Shown: positions 26,084 through 35,906, counted from the first letter of the stretch. The stretch is 64,000 nucleotides of DNA from Aquabacterium commune (GCF_004362855.1 NZ_SNXW01000002.1:372001-436000), one strand, 5' to 3'. Made by a program: numbers and translations. The notes: generated from the letters alone by a model not told the origin.

Positions 26084-27496
26084 TTGAACCAGGCTTTCTC
26101 GTTCGCACGGCTCGCACAAATCGCTGAAGACCTCCAGTCCGCCGCACACCGCCATCCGCGCCGTGTCAGCGCCGCTGTGCTGACCCTGCTGGCTGGCTCG
26201 GCCTTCACCGCCTTCGGTGTGGCGCCGCTGTCAGCGCTGCCAGATGTGGCGCCCCCGCTCATCACCCAGATCATCCAGCCGGTCACGTCCGCAGCACTGC
26301 CCGAGCAGTTGCAACGCCTGGACATGCAGTCGCTGACGCTGTTCCGCAGCGATGTCACCCGCTCGGCCGACACCGCCGACAGCCTGCTGGCCCGCCTGGG
26401 TGTGGACGACGCCGAAGCCGCCGCCTTCATCCGCAATGATCCGCTGGCAGCCACCGTGCTGCAGGGTCGCATCGGCAAGTCGGTCAAAGCCACGGTGGAA
26501 GATGGCCAACTGCGCCAGCTGGTCGTGCGCGGCCCAGCCGACACCACCAGCGACATCGACACCCACTTCACCCGCCTGACCATCGAGCGCCAGACCGGCG
26601 CCGCTCATGCGGGCTTCGTGGTGCGCAAGGAAGTCGCGCCGCTGGACCGCCGCCCGCAGATGGGCTCCGGCACCATCCAGTCCTCGCTGTACGCCGCGGC
26701 CGACGACGCCCGCCTGCCCGATGGCGTGACCAACCAGCTGGCCGAAATCTTCGGCACCGACATCGATTTTCGCCGCGAGCTGCGCAAGGGCGATGCCTTC
26801 AGCGTGCTTTATGACGCGCTGCTGGCCGATGGCGAGCCGGTGACCTGGGGCAATGTGGCCGGCCGCGTCCTGGCCGCGCGCTTCATCAACAAGGACAAGG
26901 TGCACGACGCCGTGTGGTTCCAGGAGCCTGGTCGCAAGGGCGCCTACTACGACCTCACAGGGCGCAGCAAGGTGCGCGCCTTCCTGTCGTCTCCGCTGGC
27001 CTTCTCCCGCGTCACCTCTGGTTTCGCCATGCGCTTCCACCCGATCCACCAGACGTGGCGCGCCCACCTCGGCGTGGACTTCGGCGCCCCGACGGGCACC
27101 CCCATCCGCGCGGTGGGTGACGGCGTGGTGAGCTTCGCAGGCCAGCAAAATGGCTACGGCAACGTCGTGCACATCCAGCACAGCGGCGACCGCACCACCG
27201 TGTACGCCCACCTCAGCCGCATCGACGTGCGCCGTGGTCAGCAGGTCGAACAGGGTGTGCGCATTGGCGCGGTGGGCGCCACGGGCTGGGCCACGGGACC
27301 GCACCTGCATTTCGAATTCAAGGTGGGTGGCCGCCAGGTTGACCCGATGACGATTGCCCGCGCTTCGGAAAGCCTGCAGTTGTCGCCGCTGGCGCTCGGC
27401 CAGTTCCGCCGCATGGCCGTGGACGTGGCGCAGCGCCTGAACATGGCCAGCGAACAGCAGACGGCCGGCGCGGCCACGGGTCCACGCTTCGAGTGA
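26084..27496 (+). CDS. Membrane-anchored M23-family (LytM) metallopeptidase
   Basis: The 470-residue product has an N-terminal hydrophobic segment (about residues 25-50). An OapA/CsgG-like central region precedes a C-terminal LytM domain with [13 protein letters not shown] (near residue 325) and GPHLHFEF (near residue 405). All four zinc/catalytic motifs of active M23 enzymes are present. The start is judged to be a TTG at 26084 with AGGAAC 10 bases before it. An ATG at 25997 lies only 12 bases after a TATACT -10 element (25980-25985), so it would be leaderless. The enzyme cleaves peptidoglycan cross-bridges or activates amidases. It is followed after 7 bases by anmK and probably forms an operon with it. 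Confidence 0.9.
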   Translation: MNQAFSFARLAQIAEDLQSAAHRHPRRVSAAVLTLLAGSAFTAFGVAPLSALPDVAPPLITQIIQPVTSAALPEQLQRLDMQSLTLFRSDVTRSADTADSLLARLGVDDAEAAAFIRNDPLAATVLQGRIGKSVKATVEDGQLRQLVVRGPADTTSDIDTHFTRLTIERQTGAAHAGFVVRKEVAPLDRRPQMGSGTIQSSLYAAADDARLPDGVTNQLAEIFGTDIDFRRELRKGDAFSVLYDALLADGEPVTWGNVAGRVLAARFINKDKVHDAVWFQEPGRKGAYYDLTGRSKVRAFLSSPLAFSRVTSGFAMRFHPIHQTWRAHLGVDFGAPTGTPIRAVGDGVVSFAGQQNGYGNVVHIQHSGDRTTVYAHLSRIDVRRGQQVEQGVRIGAVGATGWATGPHLHFEFKVGGRQVDPMTIARASESLQLSPLALGQFRRMAVDVAQRLNMASEQQTAGAATGPRFE

Positions 27497-27503
27497 AGCT
27501 CAC

Positions 27504-28655
27504 ATGAGCGAGGGCCCCAGCCAAGCGGCCGAAACGTACATCGGCCTGATGTCGGGCACTTCGCTGGACGGCGTGGACGGCGTGCTGCTGCAGCGCACGG
27601 CCGGGCAAGGCACAGGCTGGCAAACGCTGGCGCACGCCCACCGCCCCTTCCCCCCCGCGCTGCGCCAGGCCATGCTGGCGCTCAACACACCGGGTGAGAA
27701 CGAACTGCACCGCGCCGCCGAAGCCTCACAGGCGCTGGTGGTGCTCTACGCCACGGTGGTGCACGCGCTGTGCACCGAAGCCGACGTGCTGCCCACCGAG
27801 GTCACGGCCATCGGCGCCCACGGTCAGACTGTGCGACACCGCCCTGACCTTGGCTACACCTGCCAGCTCAACCACCCGGCCTTGTTGACCGAGATGACCG
27901 GCATCGACGTGGTCGCCGACTTCCGCAGCCGTGATGTGGCCGCAGGTGGCCAGGGCGCACCGCTGGTGCCCGCTTTCCACGACGCCATCTTCGCGCGACC
28001 CGACGCCACCGTGGTCGTGCTGAACATCGGCGGCATGGCCAACCTCAGCATCCTCAGGCCAGGCCAGACGCCGCTGGGCTTCGACTGCGGCCCGGGCAAC
28101 GCCTTGCTGGACATGTGGTGCGAGTGCCAGACCGGCCATGCCTACGACGCCAATGGCGAGTGGGGCGCAGGCGGCAACGCCCGGGAGGCGTGGTTGTCAG
28201 ACGCGCTGGCCGAGCCCTACTTCGCCCTGCCGCCACCCAAGAGCACCGGGCGCGACCTGTTCAACGCCGAATGGCTGCAGCGCTGGCTGGCGCCACACGG
28301 CCTCACCGATGGCCCCCAGGCCGACCCCGACACGGCCCGCGACGTGCAGGCGACCTTGTGCGAGCTGACCGCGCGCAGCGCCGCACTGGCCGTGCAGGCC
28401 CACGCGCCGGATGCGCAAGAGGTGGTGGTGTGTGGCGGCGGCGCGCTCAACGGCGACCTGATGCGGCGCCTGAGCGAGCAACTGCCTGGCGTGCACGTGG
28501 CACGCTCAGACGCCCACGGGCTCGACGCGATGCAGGTCGAGGCAGCAGCCTTCGCCTGGCTGGCTTGGACGCACGTGCAGCGACTGGCGGGCAACCTGCC
28601 CGCCGTCACCGGCGCCAAGGGGCCCCGGGTGCTGGGCGCCCTTTATCCCGCCTGA
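27504..28655 (+). CDS. anmK: Anhydro-N-acetylmuramic acid kinase
   Basis: This 383-residue ASKHA-fold kinase contains GLMSGTSLDGVDGVLL near the N-terminus, IGAHGQTVRHRP near residue 97, FDCGPGNALLD near residue 193 and VVCGGGALNGDLM near residue 312. It cleaves and phosphorylates 1,6-anhydroMurNAc to MurNAc-6-phosphate in peptidoglycan recycling. MurU at 43696-44454 belongs to the alternative MurNAc-1-phosphate salvage route. It follows the M23 peptidase gene after 7 bases and converges with erpA. Confidence 0.97.
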   Translation: MSEGPSQAAETYIGLMSGTSLDGVDGVLLQRTAGQGTGWQTLAHAHRPFPPALRQAMLALNTPGENELHRAAEASQALVVLYATVVHALCTEADVLPTEVTAIGAHGQTVRHRPDLGYTCQLNHPALLTEMTGIDVVADFRSRDVAAGGQGAPLVPAFHDAIFARPDATVVVLNIGGMANLSILRPGQTPLGFDCGPGNALLDMWCECQTGHAYDANGEWGAGGNAREAWLSDALAEPYFALPPPKSTGRDLFNAEWLQRWLAPHGLTDGPQADPDTARDVQATLCELTARSAALAVQAHAPDAQEVVVCGGGALNGDLMRRLSEQLPGVHVARSDAHGLDAMQVEAAAFAWLAWTHVQRLAGNLPAVTGAKGPRVLGALYPA

Positions 28656-28694
28656 TACCGCCCAAGCCGGCTCAACCCGGCTGGGCTGGATGCA

Positions 28695-29081
28695 TCAGAC
28701 CGAGAAACTCGAACCGCAGCCGCAGGTGGTCTGAGCGTTCGGATTGCGGATGACGAACTGGGCGCCTTCGAGGTCGTCTTTGTAATCGATTTCGGCGCCG
28801 AGCAGGTACTGCAGGCTCATGGCGTCGATCAGCAAGGTCACGCCGTTCTTGGACATCTGGGTGTCGTCTTCGTTGCTGATTTCATCGAAGGTGAAACCGT
28901 ACTGGAAGCCCGAGCAGCCGCCGCCTTGCACGAACACGCGCAGCTTCAGGTCGGGGTTGCCCTCTTCGGCGACCAGCTCGGCCACCTTGCCCGCAGCCGC
29001 GTCGGTGAAGATGATGGGCGCAGGCATCTCGCCCGCATCGGCGGCGAAGTGGGCGGCGGTGTCTTGGGCGACGGCGGTCAT
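28695..29081 (-). CDS. erpA: ErpA, A-type iron-sulfur carrier
   Basis: This 128-residue A-type carrier has the three cluster-binding Cys in [11 protein letters not shown] and TTCGCGSSF. It delivers [4Fe-4S] clusters to client enzymes; MiaB and QueE in this window are possible clients. It is the last gene of the minus-strand cluster argC/DUF6776/bactofilin and is 44 bases downstream of the bactofilin stop. Confidence 0.96.
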   Translation of the reverse strand: MTAVAQDTAAHFAADAGEMPAPIIFTDAAAGKVAELVAEEGNPDLKLRVFVQGGGCSGFQYGFTFDEISNEDDTQMSKNGVTLLIDAMSLQYLLGAEIDYKDDLEGAQFVIRNPNAQTTCGCGSSFSV

Positions 29082-29125
29082 GTGGGGCTCCGAGAAAAAC
29101 AGGTCAATGACAAAAGAACGAACGA

Positions 29126-29578
29126 TCAGGAGGCGGCGCGGTCGGCGCTGCCAGCAGGCGGCGCACCGGTCACAGGCACGCTGCTGGCCGCCAGTTTGAG
29201 CCCGGGTTTGGGCTCGGATTTCATGGCACGCAACTCACCATCGATGGTGGCGCCCTGGTGCATTTCAAGGGCTTCGTAGCGGACGTCGCCCACGATGCGC
29301 GCCTTGGGCTGCAACTCCAGCAACTCCTCGGCCATCACGGGGCCTTCCACGCTGCCATTGATGATGACATGTCCGGCCCTGACCTTGCCATGCACGCGGG
29401 CTTTGTCGCTGATGACGAGCAGGCTGCGGCCGTCGCCCACGGAGGTGACATTGCCGTGCAGCTCACCGTCGATGCGCAGGCCATCGCTGAAGCGGATTTC
29501 GCCCGTGATGACCGTGCCCTCACCGATCAAGGTGCGAATGGGGGGCGTCTTTTTCCAGTTGAACATCCATCCAGACAT
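29126..29578 (-). CDS. Bactofilin-family polymer-forming protein
   Basis: The 150-residue product contains a single bactofilin domain: repeats with the Gly/Val-rich beta-helix pattern ([58 protein letters not shown]). A flexible Ser/Ala/Pro tail follows. Bactofilins polymerise without nucleotides and act as scaffolds for cell shape or polar structures. The ATG at 29578 has GAGGA 7 bases upstream; a GTG one codon earlier and an ATG four codons later are alternatives. Confidence 0.92.
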   Translation of the reverse strand: MSGWMFNWKKTPPIRTLIGEGTVITGEIRFSDGLRIDGELHGNVTSVGDGRSLLVISDKARVHGKVRAGHVIINGSVEGPVMAEELLELQPKARIVGDVRYEALEMHQGATIDGELRAMKSEPKPGLKLAASSVPVTGAPPAGSADRAAS

Positions 29579-29611
29579 CACGGCATCCTCATCCAGGGTG
29601 ACAAACCCACA

Positions 29612-29639
29612 AGCCTACACCGACGGCCGCCCCGGTCAA
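29612..29639 (-). promoter_or_regulatory. Possible promoter for bactofilin-erpA
   Basis: On the minus strand TTGACC (29639-29634) and TAGGCT (29617-29612) are 16 bp apart. This lies in the 148-base gap after the DUF6776 gene and would let bactofilin and erpA be transcribed apart from argC. Confidence 0.4.
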
Positions 29640-29726
29640 TGCCCCGCTCGGGCGGGAGCGCGACGCAATGCACGGCCCAAGCGAAGCACACGGTGGCAGC
29701 GGGGGCGACAGCCAGGGCAATGGCGG

Positions 29727-30449
29727 TCACAGCGGTTGCGCCTGTGTGGCACGCACGGCACCGGCCTCGTCCAGCACGCGCACTTGCACCTGGCGCGGCT
29801 GCGCGCCCGGCGGGGCCACGAGGATGCCGTCGATGCGGCGGTACTGGCGGAACTGCACGGCCTGCTTGAACACTGCGGCCGGCTGCGAGCCGGGTGTGCC
29901 GTCGCGCTGGGCGCCGAGGGTGAGCTCGACCGTGCCGCGGAACTCGGCCGGGCTGCGGCCACCTTGCTGCATCACCAGCAACTGGTAGCGCCATTGCCCT
30001 GCCCCCGCCGCTTCGATCTGCAGCCCCCGGATGGACAGCCCCTCGCCCGCCGCGGGCAGCAGGCGCTCGAAAAAGCCCAGGTCGGCCTTGAGCATCTGGG
30101 TTTCGGCCTCCAGCGCCCTGACCTGCTCGGCCAATTTTTGCTGGGTGACGCGCTCGGCCTTGAGCAGGCTGTCCGCCGAATTGGCGATGGACTGGGCCTG
30201 GTCTCGGTCACGGCGGGCCGCGTCCAGCGCCTGGCGCACTTCGGCCAGCTGGCTGCGCTGCGCATCGAGGTCGCGCCCAGGCAAGCCCGCCAGGCCTCGG
30301 CCGAACTCGAAAGCCCACAGGGCCAGCGCGCCTGAGAAACCCAGCATGACGGCCACCACCGCCCAGCGCAAGGGCCAGGGCAGGTGGCTGCGCACCGCCA
30401 TGCGCGGCGAGCTGATGGACAGCCGCCGGCGCAGCAGTCGCCAGCGCAT
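29727..30449 (-). CDS. DUF6776-type single-pass membrane protein with coiled coil
   Basis: The 240-residue product has a basic N-terminus, one transmembrane helix (about residues 29-50), a charged coiled-coil segment (about residues 58-120) and a beta-rich C-terminal half (WRYQLLVMQQGG, FRGTVELTLGAQ, FRQYRRIDGILVAP). This architecture and its place between argC and a bactofilin gene are common in Burkholderiales for a family of unknown role. The start overlaps the argC stop (TGATG), implying coupling. A link with bactofilin in envelope organisation is only a guess from position. Confidence 0.7.
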   Translation of the reverse strand: MRWRLLRRRLSISSPRMAVRSHLPWPLRWAVVAVMLGFSGALALWAFEFGRGLAGLPGRDLDAQRSQLAEVRQALDAARRDRDQAQSIANSADSLLKAERVTQQKLAEQVRALEAETQMLKADLGFFERLLPAAGEGLSIRGLQIEAAGAGQWRYQLLVMQQGGRSPAEFRGTVELTLGAQRDGTPGSQPAAVFKQAVQFRQYRRIDGILVAPPGAQPRQVQVRVLDEAGAVRATQAQPL

Positions 30450-31486
30450 CAGGGCAGCACGGGCACGCCGGTCAGGCCCAGGTGCTCATCGAGGCCGCAC
30501 ATCAGGTTCATGCACTGCACGGCCTGGCCCGAGGCACCCTTGGTGAGGTTGTCCTCGACCACCAGCACCATGACGGTGTCGGGCTGCGGGCGGTGCACCG
30601 CGATGCGCACGGTGTTCGACGCGCGCACGCTGCGGGTCTCCGGTGCGCTGCCTGCGGGCAGAACATCCACGAAGCGCTCGCCGCGGTAGGCATTTTCGAA
30701 GATGGCTTGCAGGTCGGCGGCCTGGCCCGCGCTGTTGAGGCGCGCGTACAGCGTCGAGTGGATGCCGCGGATGATGGGCAGCAGGTGGGGCACGAACAGG
30801 CAGTTGACCGAGTCGTCACCCGCAATCGCGCGCAGCTGCTGGTTGATCTCGGGGCCGTGGCGGTGGCCCTTGACGCCATAGGCCTTGAAGTTGTCAGACG
30901 ACTCGGGGAACAGCGTGTGGACCTCGGCCTTGCGGCCTGCACCCGACACGCCCGAGGCGCAATTGGCAATCAGGTGCGTGGGCTCGATCAGCTTGTGCTG
31001 GAGCAGCGGCGCAAAGCCCAGCTGCACCGACGTCGGGTAGCAACCCGGGTTGCCGATGAGGCGGGCCTTCTGGATGGCCTCGCGGTTGATTTCGGGCAGG
31101 CCATACACGGCCTCGGCCAGCAGGTCAGGGCAGGTGTGGGCCATGCCGTACCACTGCTCGAAGACGGCCGTGTCTTTCAGGCGGAAGTCGGCGGCCAGGT
31201 CGATGACCTTGACGCCAGCGGCCAGCAGCTCGCGGGCCTGGGCCATGGCGACGCCATGGGGCGTGGCGAAGAAGACGACGTCGCACTCGGTGAGCTTGGC
31301 GTCATCGGGCGTGACGAAGGCCAGATCGACATGGCCGCGCAGGCTGGGGTACATGTCAGCCACGGGCAGGCCAGCCTCTTTGCGGGACGTGATGGCCTGG
31401 ATCTGGGCCTGCGGGTGCTGCGACAGCAGGCGCAGCAATTCCACCCCGGTGTAGCCGGTGCCACCGACGATGCCAACCTTGATCAT
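30449..31486 (-). CDS. argC: N-acetyl-gamma-glutamyl-phosphate reductase
   Basis: This 345-residue enzyme catalyses the NADPH-dependent third step of arginine synthesis. [17 protein letters not shown] near the N-terminus binds NADP, and [14 protein letters not shown] near residue 148 carries the catalytic Cys. GHRHGPEI near residue 215 follows the family pattern. The ATG for MIKVGIVGG has AGGATGGAAG directly upstream. Confidence 0.96.
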   Translation of the reverse strand: MIKVGIVGGTGYTGVELLRLLSQHPQAQIQAITSRKEAGLPVADMYPSLRGHVDLAFVTPDDAKLTECDVVFFATPHGVAMAQARELLAAGVKVIDLAADFRLKDTAVFEQWYGMAHTCPDLLAEAVYGLPEINREAIQKARLIGNPGCYPTSVQLGFAPLLQHKLIEPTHLIANCASGVSGAGRKAEVHTLFPESSDNFKAYGVKGHRHGPEINQQLRAIAGDDSVNCLFVPHLLPIIRGIHSTLYARLNSAGQAADLQAIFENAYRGERFVDVLPAGSAPETRSVRASNTVRIAVHRPQPDTVMVLVVEDNLTKGASGQAVQCMNLMCGLDEHLGLTGVPVLP

Positions 31487-31507
31487 CTTCCATCCTTTCA
31501 ACAAAGA

Positions 31508-31542
31508 GGCGCCATTGTAGGAACAATGCGCCCCACAAAACA
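31508..31542 (-). promoter_or_regulatory. argC promoter region with a bulged inverted repeat
   Basis: A TACAAT -10 (31519-31514) with weak TGTTTT -35 at 17 bp gives a start about 22 bases before the argC ATG. The -10 is embedded in GGCGC(C)ATTGT...ACAATGCGCC (31508-31532), an almost perfect inverted repeat with one extra base. It could be an operator or a hairpin at the very 5' end of the transcript. Confidence 0.5.
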
Positions 31543-31558
31543 GACACCCTGAATGACA

Positions 31559-31590
31559 AACCCGCCCGGGGCCAAGGCCAGGGGCGGGTT
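31559..31590 (-). terminator. Terminator after rplM-rpsI
   Basis: Minus-strand stem AACCCGCCC/GGGCGGGTT with a 14-base loop is followed by TGTCATTC. It lies 65 bases after the rpsI stop and upstream of the argC promoter. Confidence 0.75.
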
Positions 31591-31654
31591 GGGTTGGCTC
31601 TGACCGCGCCGCAACCAGTGCAGCACAGCCAGCGAGAGCCAGCCGTGGGGTCGA

Positions 31655-32047
31655 TCAGCGCTTGCTGAACTGCTTCCTGCGACGAGCGCCGTGGAGGCCG
31701 ACCTTCTTACGCTCGACTTCACGGGCATCGCGGGTCACGAAACCAGCGCGGCTCAGTTCGGGCTTCAGGGTCGCGTCGTAGTCGATCAGGGCGCGGGTCA
31801 CACCGTGACGCACTGCGCCGGCTTGACCGGATTCGCCACCACCGTGAACGTTCACCTTGATGTCGAACAGTTCGGCGTTGTTGGTCAGCACCAGGGGCTG
31901 CTTGACCACCATGATGGAGGTCTGACGGCCGAAGTACTGCTCAACGGGCTTGCCGTTGACGATGATCTGGCCGGTGCCCTTCTTGATGAAGACGCGGGCG
32001 ACGGAAGACTTGCGACGGCCGGTGCCGTAGTTCCAGTTACCAATCAT
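31655..32047 (-). CDS. rpsI: 30S ribosomal protein S9
   Basis: The 130-residue product starts [20 protein letters not shown] and ends in [10 protein letters not shown], the conserved tail that reaches the P-site tRNA. Internal [19 protein letters not shown] matches S9. It is 11 bases downstream of rplM, the usual operon. Confidence 0.98.
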   Translation of the reverse strand: MIGNWNYGTGRRKSSVARVFIKKGTGQIIVNGKPVEQYFGRQTSIMVVKQPLVLTNNAELFDIKVNVHGGGESGQAGAVRHGVTRALIDYDATLKPELSRAGFVTRDAREVERKKVGLHGARRRKQFSKR

Positions 32048-32058
32048 GTGGCCGCTCC

Positions 32059-32487
32059 TCAGATTTCCAGGGGCTTGGGCTGCTGGGCGGTGTGCGGATG
32101 CTCACTGCCTGCATAGACCTTCAGCTTCTTGATCATGGCGTAACCCAGGGGACCCTTGGGCAACATGCCCTTGACGGCCTTTTCGATGGCGCGACCAGGG
32201 TGCTTGGCTTGCATGTCCTTGAACTTCGTGGCGTAGATGCCGCCGGGGAAGCCCGAGTGACGGTAGTAAATCTTGTCCACGGCTTTGGTGCCGGTGACGC
32301 GGATCTTGTCGGCGTTGACGATGACGATGAAATCGCCGGTGTCCACGTGAGGCGTGTAAATGGCCTTGTGCTTGCCGCGCAGACGGAGAGCGACTTCGCT
32401 GGCCACTCGTCCGAGCACCTTGTCGGTGGCGTCGATCACAAACCACTCGTGCGTCACTTCGGCCGGCTTGGCGCTGAAGGTCTTCAT
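32059..32487 (-). CDS. rplM: 50S ribosomal protein L13
   Basis: The 142-residue product starts [15 protein letters not shown] and has the L13 motifs [17 protein letters not shown] and a [11 protein letters not shown] segment, plus [16 protein letters not shown]. It is the first gene of rplM-rpsI. The ATG is preceded by a TTCC/GGAA mini-hairpin (CTTCCTATAAAAGGAAAC) whose right arm is the Shine-Dalgarno. Confidence 0.98.
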   Translation of the reverse strand: MKTFSAKPAEVTHEWFVIDATDKVLGRVASEVALRLRGKHKAIYTPHVDTGDFIVIVNADKIRVTGTKAVDKIYYRHSGFPGGIYATKFKDMQAKHPGRAIEKAVKGMLPKGPLGYAMIKKLKVYAGSEHPHTAQQPKPLEI

Positions 32488-32700
32488 GGGTGTTTCCTTT
32501 TATAGGAAGTCAGACAGTTGACTGCTGCCCTTGGAACCACTTCTTGGAACCCGCGTGACATGCACGTGGGAGTCGGTGGCCTCGCAGACGGCTTTCGTGC
32601 CAGCACGGGCGCCACCAACACGGCAGACAGCCCCACATCACCAGCAACTTCTCTGGACTGCCACGCAGCCAGCTCCCGGCAACCGCAACGGGAATCCGGC

Positions 32701-32730
32701 AGTATATCCCAGCCCGACCCATGTGTGCAA
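32701..32730 (-). promoter_or_regulatory. rplM-rpsI promoter
   Basis: On the minus strand TTGCAC (32730-32725) and TATACT (32706-32701) are 18 bp apart. Start near 32694 gives a leader of about 207 bases before rplM, long enough for the L13 autoregulation known for this operon. Confidence 0.65.
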
Positions 32731-32806
32731 GGCGCGCTCGCCCACGGGCCCAGACCCGGCAAACGTGAAGGAATTGACGCGGCACAAGGCTGGATGCACC
32801 CACCGC

Positions 32807-32835
32807 TTGAAGGGGTTCGGGTTTTCCCCTACATT
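32807..32835 (+). promoter_or_regulatory. Promoter of the GNAT gene
   Basis: TTGAAG (32807-32812) and TACATT (32830-32835) are spaced exactly 17 bp and lie about 80 bases before the ATG at 32915. Confidence 0.55.
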
Positions 32836-32914
32836 GCAGGGCATGCACCGGATGACAGGGCGCGTCCTTCATGAAAGGATGGCACCGCGATCCAGGTGAA
32901 GAAAGGGGTCTCAC

Positions 32915-33628
32915 ATGACCGCAACCAAAGACCGCACACCGATCGACCGATTCGGCATGCGCACACCCGCTGACATGACTGGACAGAACAATCCGACCCC
33001 TCGCCCCCGCACCGCGGAAGGGTGGGTGCCCATCCGTGACCTGCATGCGCGCCACCGCCGCCGCATCCTGGACCACCTGCTGGAACTCGACGAGCACGAC
33101 CGCTACCTGCGTTTCGGCTACCGCGCCACGACCGAGCAGATCCAGCACTACGTCGCCTCCATCGACTTCAAGCGCGACGAGGTCTTCGGCATCTTCGACA
33201 GCAAGCTGCACCTGGTGGCCGTGGCCCACTTGGCCGCCATGCCCGGCAAGGGCCCGCACGGCGATGGTTCGTCCCGCGGTCGCGCCATGGAGTTCGGCGT
33301 GTCGGTGCTGGAAGCCGGCCGCGGCAGGGGCCTGGGTCTGCGCCTGTTCCAGCACGCCATCACCCACGCCCGCAACCAGCACGCCAGCCACCTGATGATC
33401 CATGCGCTGAGCGAAAACGGCCCGATGCTGCGCATTGCTGCGCGCGCTGGCGCCGCCATCGAGCGCGATGGCCCCGAGGCCGAAGCCTGGCTGAAGCTGC
33501 CGCCCGACACCGTGGGATCGCACATCGACAGCTCGTTGCAGTCGATCGGCGCCGAGCTGCTCTACCGCGTGCGCTACAACGCCATGCACGTCAGCGACTG
33601 GATGCGGATGCTCGTGGCCTCGCCCTGA
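32915..33628 (+). CDS. GNAT-family N-acetyltransferase
   Basis: The 237-residue product has a GNAT core: beta-strand VFGIFDSKLHLVAVAHL, then AMEFGVSVLEAGRGRGLGLRLFQHA containing the acetyl-CoA pyrophosphate motif GRGRGLG (near residue 135), and a later SENGPMLRIAARAGA resembling motif B. The first 35 residues are polar and probably disordered. The ATG follows GAAAGGGG. The substrate cannot be told from sequence. It is a single-gene unit bounded by its own promoter and a strong terminator. Confidence 0.88.
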   Translation: MTATKDRTPIDRFGMRTPADMTGQNNPTPRPRTAEGWVPIRDLHARHRRRILDHLLELDEHDRYLRFGYRATTEQIQHYVASIDFKRDEVFGIFDSKLHLVAVAHLAAMPGKGPHGDGSSRGRAMEFGVSVLEAGRGRGLGLRLFQHAITHARNQHASHLMIHALSENGPMLRIAARAGAAIERDGPEAEAWLKLPPDTVGSHIDSSLQSIGAELLYRVRYNAMHVSDWMRMLVASP

Positions 33629-33651
33629 GCCCACCCCCTCAGTCATCGACA

Positions 33652-33688
33652 AAAAAGCCCCGGGCGCCTCACAGCGTCGGGGCTTTTT
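33652..33688. terminator. Bidirectional terminator between GNAT gene and htpG
   Basis: Perfect 11-bp stem AAAAAGCCCCG/CGGGGCTTTTT with a 15-base loop. It serves the plus-strand GNAT gene and the minus-strand htpG, which end 23 and 18 bases away. Confidence 0.93.
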
Positions 33689-33706
33689 GCATGGCGGCGT
33701 GCCCGA

Positions 33707-35608
33707 TCAGACGGCGGCCGTCACGAGCAGGGCGTTGACGCGGCGCACGTATGCAGCGGCATCTTCAAGCTGCCCGCCTTCGGCCAGCACGGCCTGGTCC
33801 ACCAGGATGTGGGCGAGGTCGTCGAAGTGCTCGCTGGCTTCCAGCTTCTTGACGAGGCTGTGCTCCGGATTGAGCTCCAGCACGGGCTTGACCTCGGGCG
33901 CTTCCTGGCCGGCTTGCTTGAGCAGGCGCGCCAGGTGGCCGCTGATCTCGCCATCTTCGGTCACGAGGCATGCGGGCGAATCCACCAGGCGGGTGGTGAC
34001 GCGCACGTCCTTGACGCGGTCTGACAGCGCGGTCTTGAGGCGCTCGAGCAAGGGCTTGAGGTGCTCGGCGGCTTCCTCGGCCTGCTTCTTCTCAGCCTCG
34101 TCTTGCAAGGAGCCCAGATCGACCGCGCCCTTGGTGACGTTGTGCAGGGGCTTGCCCTCGAAGTCGTGCAGGTGCGAGAGCAGCCATTCGTCCACGCGGT
34201 CGGTCAGCAGCAGCACCTCGATGCCCTTCTTCTTGAACAGCTCCAGCTGCGGGCTGTTCTTGGCAGCGGTGACGGTGTCTGCGGTGATGACGTAGATGCC
34301 CTCCTGGCCTTCCTTCATGCGGTCCACGTAATCGGCCAAGCTGACCGACTGGGTGGCGCCGTCGTCCACCGCGGTGGAGGCAAAGCGGAACAGCTTGGCC
34401 AGGCGCTCGCGGTTGGCGAAGTCCTCGCCGATGCCTTCTTTCAGCACGCTGCCGAACTCGGTCCAGAAGGCGGCGTACTGGTCGCGCTTGGCCTGGTCTT
34501 CGTGCTTGGCCAGGTCTTCCAGCATGGACAGCACGCGCTTGGTGCAGCCTTCGCGGATGGCCTTGACGTCGCGGCTTTCCTGCAGGATCTCACGCGAGAC
34601 GTTGAGCGGCAGGTCGGCCGAGTCCACCACACCCTTGACGAAGCGCAGGTAGCTGGGCAGCAGCGCTTCGGCGTCGTCCATGATGAAGACGCGCTTGACG
34701 TACAGCTTCAGGCCGCCCTTCTTGTCGCGGTTCCACAGGTCGTAAGGCGCCTTGGCGGGCACGTAGAGCAGCTGGGTGTACTCGCTGCGGCCTTCGACGC
34801 GGTTGTGCGTGTGGGCCAGCGGGGCATCCTGGTCGTGGCTGATCTGCTTGTAGAAATCGTCGTACTGCTCTTGCGTGATGTCGGACTTGCTGCGCGTCCA
34901 CAGCGCGGCGGCCTGGTTGACGGTGTCCCAGGTGTCGAGGGTGACGTGCTCGCCCTTCTCGGCGTCCCACTCTTCCTTCTGCATGAGGATGGGCAGGGAG
35001 ATGTGGTCGGAGTATTTGTTGACGATGCTGCGCACCTTCCAGGCCGAGAGGAACTCGTCTTCGCCTTCGCGCAGGTGCAGGACGATGTCGGTGCCGCGGG
35101 TCGGCTTGGTGATGGCGTCCACCTCGAAGTCGCCGGTGCCTTCGCTGCTCCAGCGCACGCCCTCTTCGGGCTTGAGGCCCGCGCGGCGGGACTCGACGGT
35201 GATGCGGTCGGCCACGATGTAGCCGCTGTAAAAGCCCACGCCGAACTGGCCGATGAGCTGGGCGTCTTTCTGCTGGTCGCCCGAGAGGCGGCCCATGAAG
35301 TCCTTGGTGCCGGACTTGGCGATGGTGCCGAGGTGGTCAATGGCCTCTTGCGCGCTCATGCCGATGCCGTTGTCGCGGATGGTGAGGGTGCGCGCGGACT
35401 TGTCAACGAGGATGCGCACGTCGAGGTTGGGAGCGTCTTCGTAGAACTCGGCGTGGTCCAGGGCCTCGAAGCGCAGCTTGTCGCAGGCGTCCGAGGCGTT
35501 GGAGATCAGCTCGCGCAGGAAGATTTCCTTGTTGGAGTACAGCGAGTGCGTGACCAGGTGCAGCAACTGCTTGACTTCGGCCTGAAAGGAAAGGGTTTGC
35601 TTGCTCAT
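33707..35608 (-). CDS. htpG: Chaperone HtpG (bacterial Hsp90)
   Basis: The 633-residue product has an N-terminal GHKL ATPase domain ([54 protein letters not shown]). The middle domain has the [15 protein letters not shown] region (near 345), and a C-terminal dimerisation domain completes the protein. It is an ATP-dependent chaperone for stress-damaged and signalling proteins. A sigma-32-type promoter lies upstream. Confidence 0.98.
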   Translation of the reverse strand: MSKQTLSFQAEVKQLLHLVTHSLYSNKEIFLRELISNASDACDKLRFEALDHAEFYEDAPNLDVRILVDKSARTLTIRDNGIGMSAQEAIDHLGTIAKSGTKDFMGRLSGDQQKDAQLIGQFGVGFYSGYIVADRITVESRRAGLKPEEGVRWSSEGTGDFEVDAITKPTRGTDIVLHLREGEDEFLSAWKVRSIVNKYSDHISLPILMQKEEWDAEKGEHVTLDTWDTVNQAAALWTRSKSDITQEQYDDFYKQISHDQDAPLAHTHNRVEGRSEYTQLLYVPAKAPYDLWNRDKKGGLKLYVKRVFIMDDAEALLPSYLRFVKGVVDSADLPLNVSREILQESRDVKAIREGCTKRVLSMLEDLAKHEDQAKRDQYAAFWTEFGSVLKEGIGEDFANRERLAKLFRFASTAVDDGATQSVSLADYVDRMKEGQEGIYVITADTVTAAKNSPQLELFKKKGIEVLLLTDRVDEWLLSHLHDFEGKPLHNVTKGAVDLGSLQDEAEKKQAEEAAEHLKPLLERLKTALSDRVKDVRVTTRLVDSPACLVTEDGEISGHLARLLKQAGQEAPEVKPVLELNPEHSLVKKLEASEHFDDLAHILVDQAVLAEGGQLEDAAAYVRRVNALLVTAAV

Positions 35609-35688
35609 GGTGTGACGGTCGGTGTGTCAGGGGCGGGGTCTTGGGGGAGTCGGAGACGGCTCGGGTCAGCCCGGCGGCCGGCGCTTGG

Positions 35689-35717
35689 GATGTGGTGCTG
35701 GCCGCGGCGTTTTCAAG
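35689..35717 (-). promoter_or_regulatory. Sigma-32 (heat-shock) promoter of htpG
   Basis: On the minus strand CTTGAAA (35717-35711) is a perfect sigma-32 -35. CCACATC (35695-35689) resembles the CCCATNT -10 with a 15-bp spacer. The position about 80 bases before htpG fits. Confidence 0.65.
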
Positions 35718-35753
35718 GGGTGAGGCCTGGCGCCACAAAAAAACGCGATGTGC

Positions 35754-35783
35754 TTGCGCGGCATTGGAAAACCGTCATATAAT
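35754..35783 (+). promoter_or_regulatory. tRNA promoter
   Basis: TTGCGC (35754-35759) and a perfect TATAAT (35778-35783) are 18 bp apart, placing the start a few bases before the mature tRNA 5' end at 35796. Confidence 0.75.
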
Positions 35784-35795
35784 TTTGGTCTTGTC

Positions 35796-35872
35796 GGCGC
35801 TTTAGCTCAGTCGGTTAGAGCGATGGAATCATAATCCACAGGTCCGCGGTTCGAATCCGTGAAGCGCCACCA
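35796..35872 (+). tRNA. tRNA with CAU anticodon (probably elongator Met)
   Basis: The 77 bases fold as a complete cloverleaf: acceptor GGCGCTT/AAGCGCC, D-stem GCTC/GAGC, anticodon stem ATGGA/TCCAC (outer pair A-C), loop ATCATAA with anticodon CAT at 35830-35832, five-base variable loop AGGTC, T-stem CGCGG/CCGTG with TTCGAAT loop, and encoded CCA. The first acceptor pair is G-C, excluding initiator fMet. tRNA-Ile2 (CAU read as k2CAU) cannot be fully excluded without comparison. Confidence 0.93.
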
Positions 35873-35906
35873 GAATTTAGCCTTGTGAATCAATCACTTG
35901 GCTCTG

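Larger units (their letters stand above)
32488..32914. other. Divergent intergenic region rplM / GNAT gene
   Basis: The 427 bases hold promoters for both directions (separate entries) and the rplM leader of about 200 bases. In the leader two TTGGAACC copies (32531-32538 and 32544-32551, 13 bp apart) stand out. No gene was recognised. Confidence 0.5.

Noticed and set aside
25930..26583. Minus-strand extension of tyrS over the M23 peptidase gene
   Set aside because: It lies antisense to a conserved LytM gene, and the tyrS family N-terminus begins near 25929.
34061..35782. Plus-strand open frame of 573 codons opposite htpG
   Set aside because: Antisense shadow of a well-conserved htpG; the translation is low-complexity Val/Gly/Ala/Leu.
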